Part shown: positions 20,755-20,875 of the stretch, piece after piece
Numbering within the stretch: the first letter of the stretch is position 1
Layout of the letters: each line of letters begins with the position of its first letter
Assembly (NCBI GenBank): GCA_041485845.1
Contig: JBGPKH010000075.1
Span: 1 to 20,875, forward strand
Length of the DNA: 20,875 bases
Origin: OMOG01 sp041485845
GTDB lineage: Bacteria > Acidobacteriota > Terriglobia > Bryobacterales > Bryobacteraceae
Direction of reading: 5' to 3'
The notes under the pieces: model-generated
Told to the model about the DNA's origin: nothing
What the model saw: only the letters and a program-made list of their open reading frames with translations
Database searches by the model: none
Position numbers and translations under genes: made by a program

Positions 20755-20832
20755 ACCGAGCGGTATTCGCCCGCGTACTAGTACAGGTACGGATGGAAAT
20801 TAGGGTAAGGCTGCTCCATAAATAAGGTGCCT

Positions 20833-20875
20833 ATGCGAAAACTCCTAGTGTTAATCGGAATCTGGGCCGGTTTCC
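20833..20875 (+). CDS. Start of an exported protein (cut by window edge)
   Basis: From the ATG at 20833 the sequence reads 'MRKLLVLIGIWAGF' to the window edge, a typical signal-peptide start with two basic residues and a hydrophobic run. AAGGTG at 20824-20829 is a plausible Shine-Dalgarno sequence. Only 14 codons are visible, so no function can be given. Confidence 0.5.
   Translation, partial: MRKLLVLIGIWAGF

Overview
The window looks like a chromosomal stretch from a GC-rich member of the Acidobacteriota, most likely close to Bryobacterales / Solibacter. This is inferred from gene content (a paired PSCyt/PSD1 and DUF1501 gene set, a lysyl-endopeptidase-like protease with a BACON-like tail, an 'ANRRN...STGP...GKAASR' protein, a CusF-Sco fusion) and from many short palindromic repeats at gene boundaries. 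No database search was possible. No tRNA, rRNA, CRISPR array, complete insertion sequence or phage gene was seen.

Layout. 1-4500 (minus strand): an operon of a planctomycete-type cytochrome/PSD1 protein, a Tat-exported DUF1501 protein, and the N-terminal part of an AMP-forming acyl-CoA synthetase cut by the window edge. 4501-6243: repeat-rich DNA around one multicopy-type hypothetical gene (4836-5648, minus). 6244-8223 (plus): a secreted serine protease. It converges on fabI and an EgtD-like methyltransferase (10039-8307, minus), and a pair of inverted hairpin repeats lies between. 10265-11315 (plus): an Xis-type antitoxin and a frameshifted PIN toxin. 11636-12062 (plus): a remnant of ftsH in which the N-terminal anchor is joined out of frame to the extreme C-terminus. 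12162-14593 (plus): a translationally coupled pair, a CusF-Sco copper protein and a His-rich TPR protein, followed by a GH18-like glycosidase (14649-15821) and a small exported protein (15916-16281). 16560-17822 (minus): hemL. 17884-18585 (minus): a six-helix membrane protein in DNA of lower GC. 18959-20568 (minus): a coupled lipoprotein and geranylgeranyl-reductase-family flavoprotein. 20569-20832 is a divergent intergenic region full of inverted repeats, followed by the first codons of an exported protein.

Functional themes. hemL (tetrapyrrole synthesis) and fabI (fatty-acid synthesis) are housekeeping genes. The Sco/TPR pair points to periplasmic copper or haem-copper oxidase work. The protease, GH18 protein and PSCyt/DUF1501 set suggest extracellular polymer use.

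The most unusual aspect is non-coding. There are at least seven distinct palindromic or tandem repeat types. One is a three-copy hairpin family with 9-bp stems, 10-nt loops and a shared loop consensus, arranged BIME-like after the protease gene. There are also two decayed genes: the ftsH deletion remnant and the frameshifted toxin. I did not find a convincing new multi-gene defence or biosynthetic system. The best leads are the repeat families and the copper/TPR pair.
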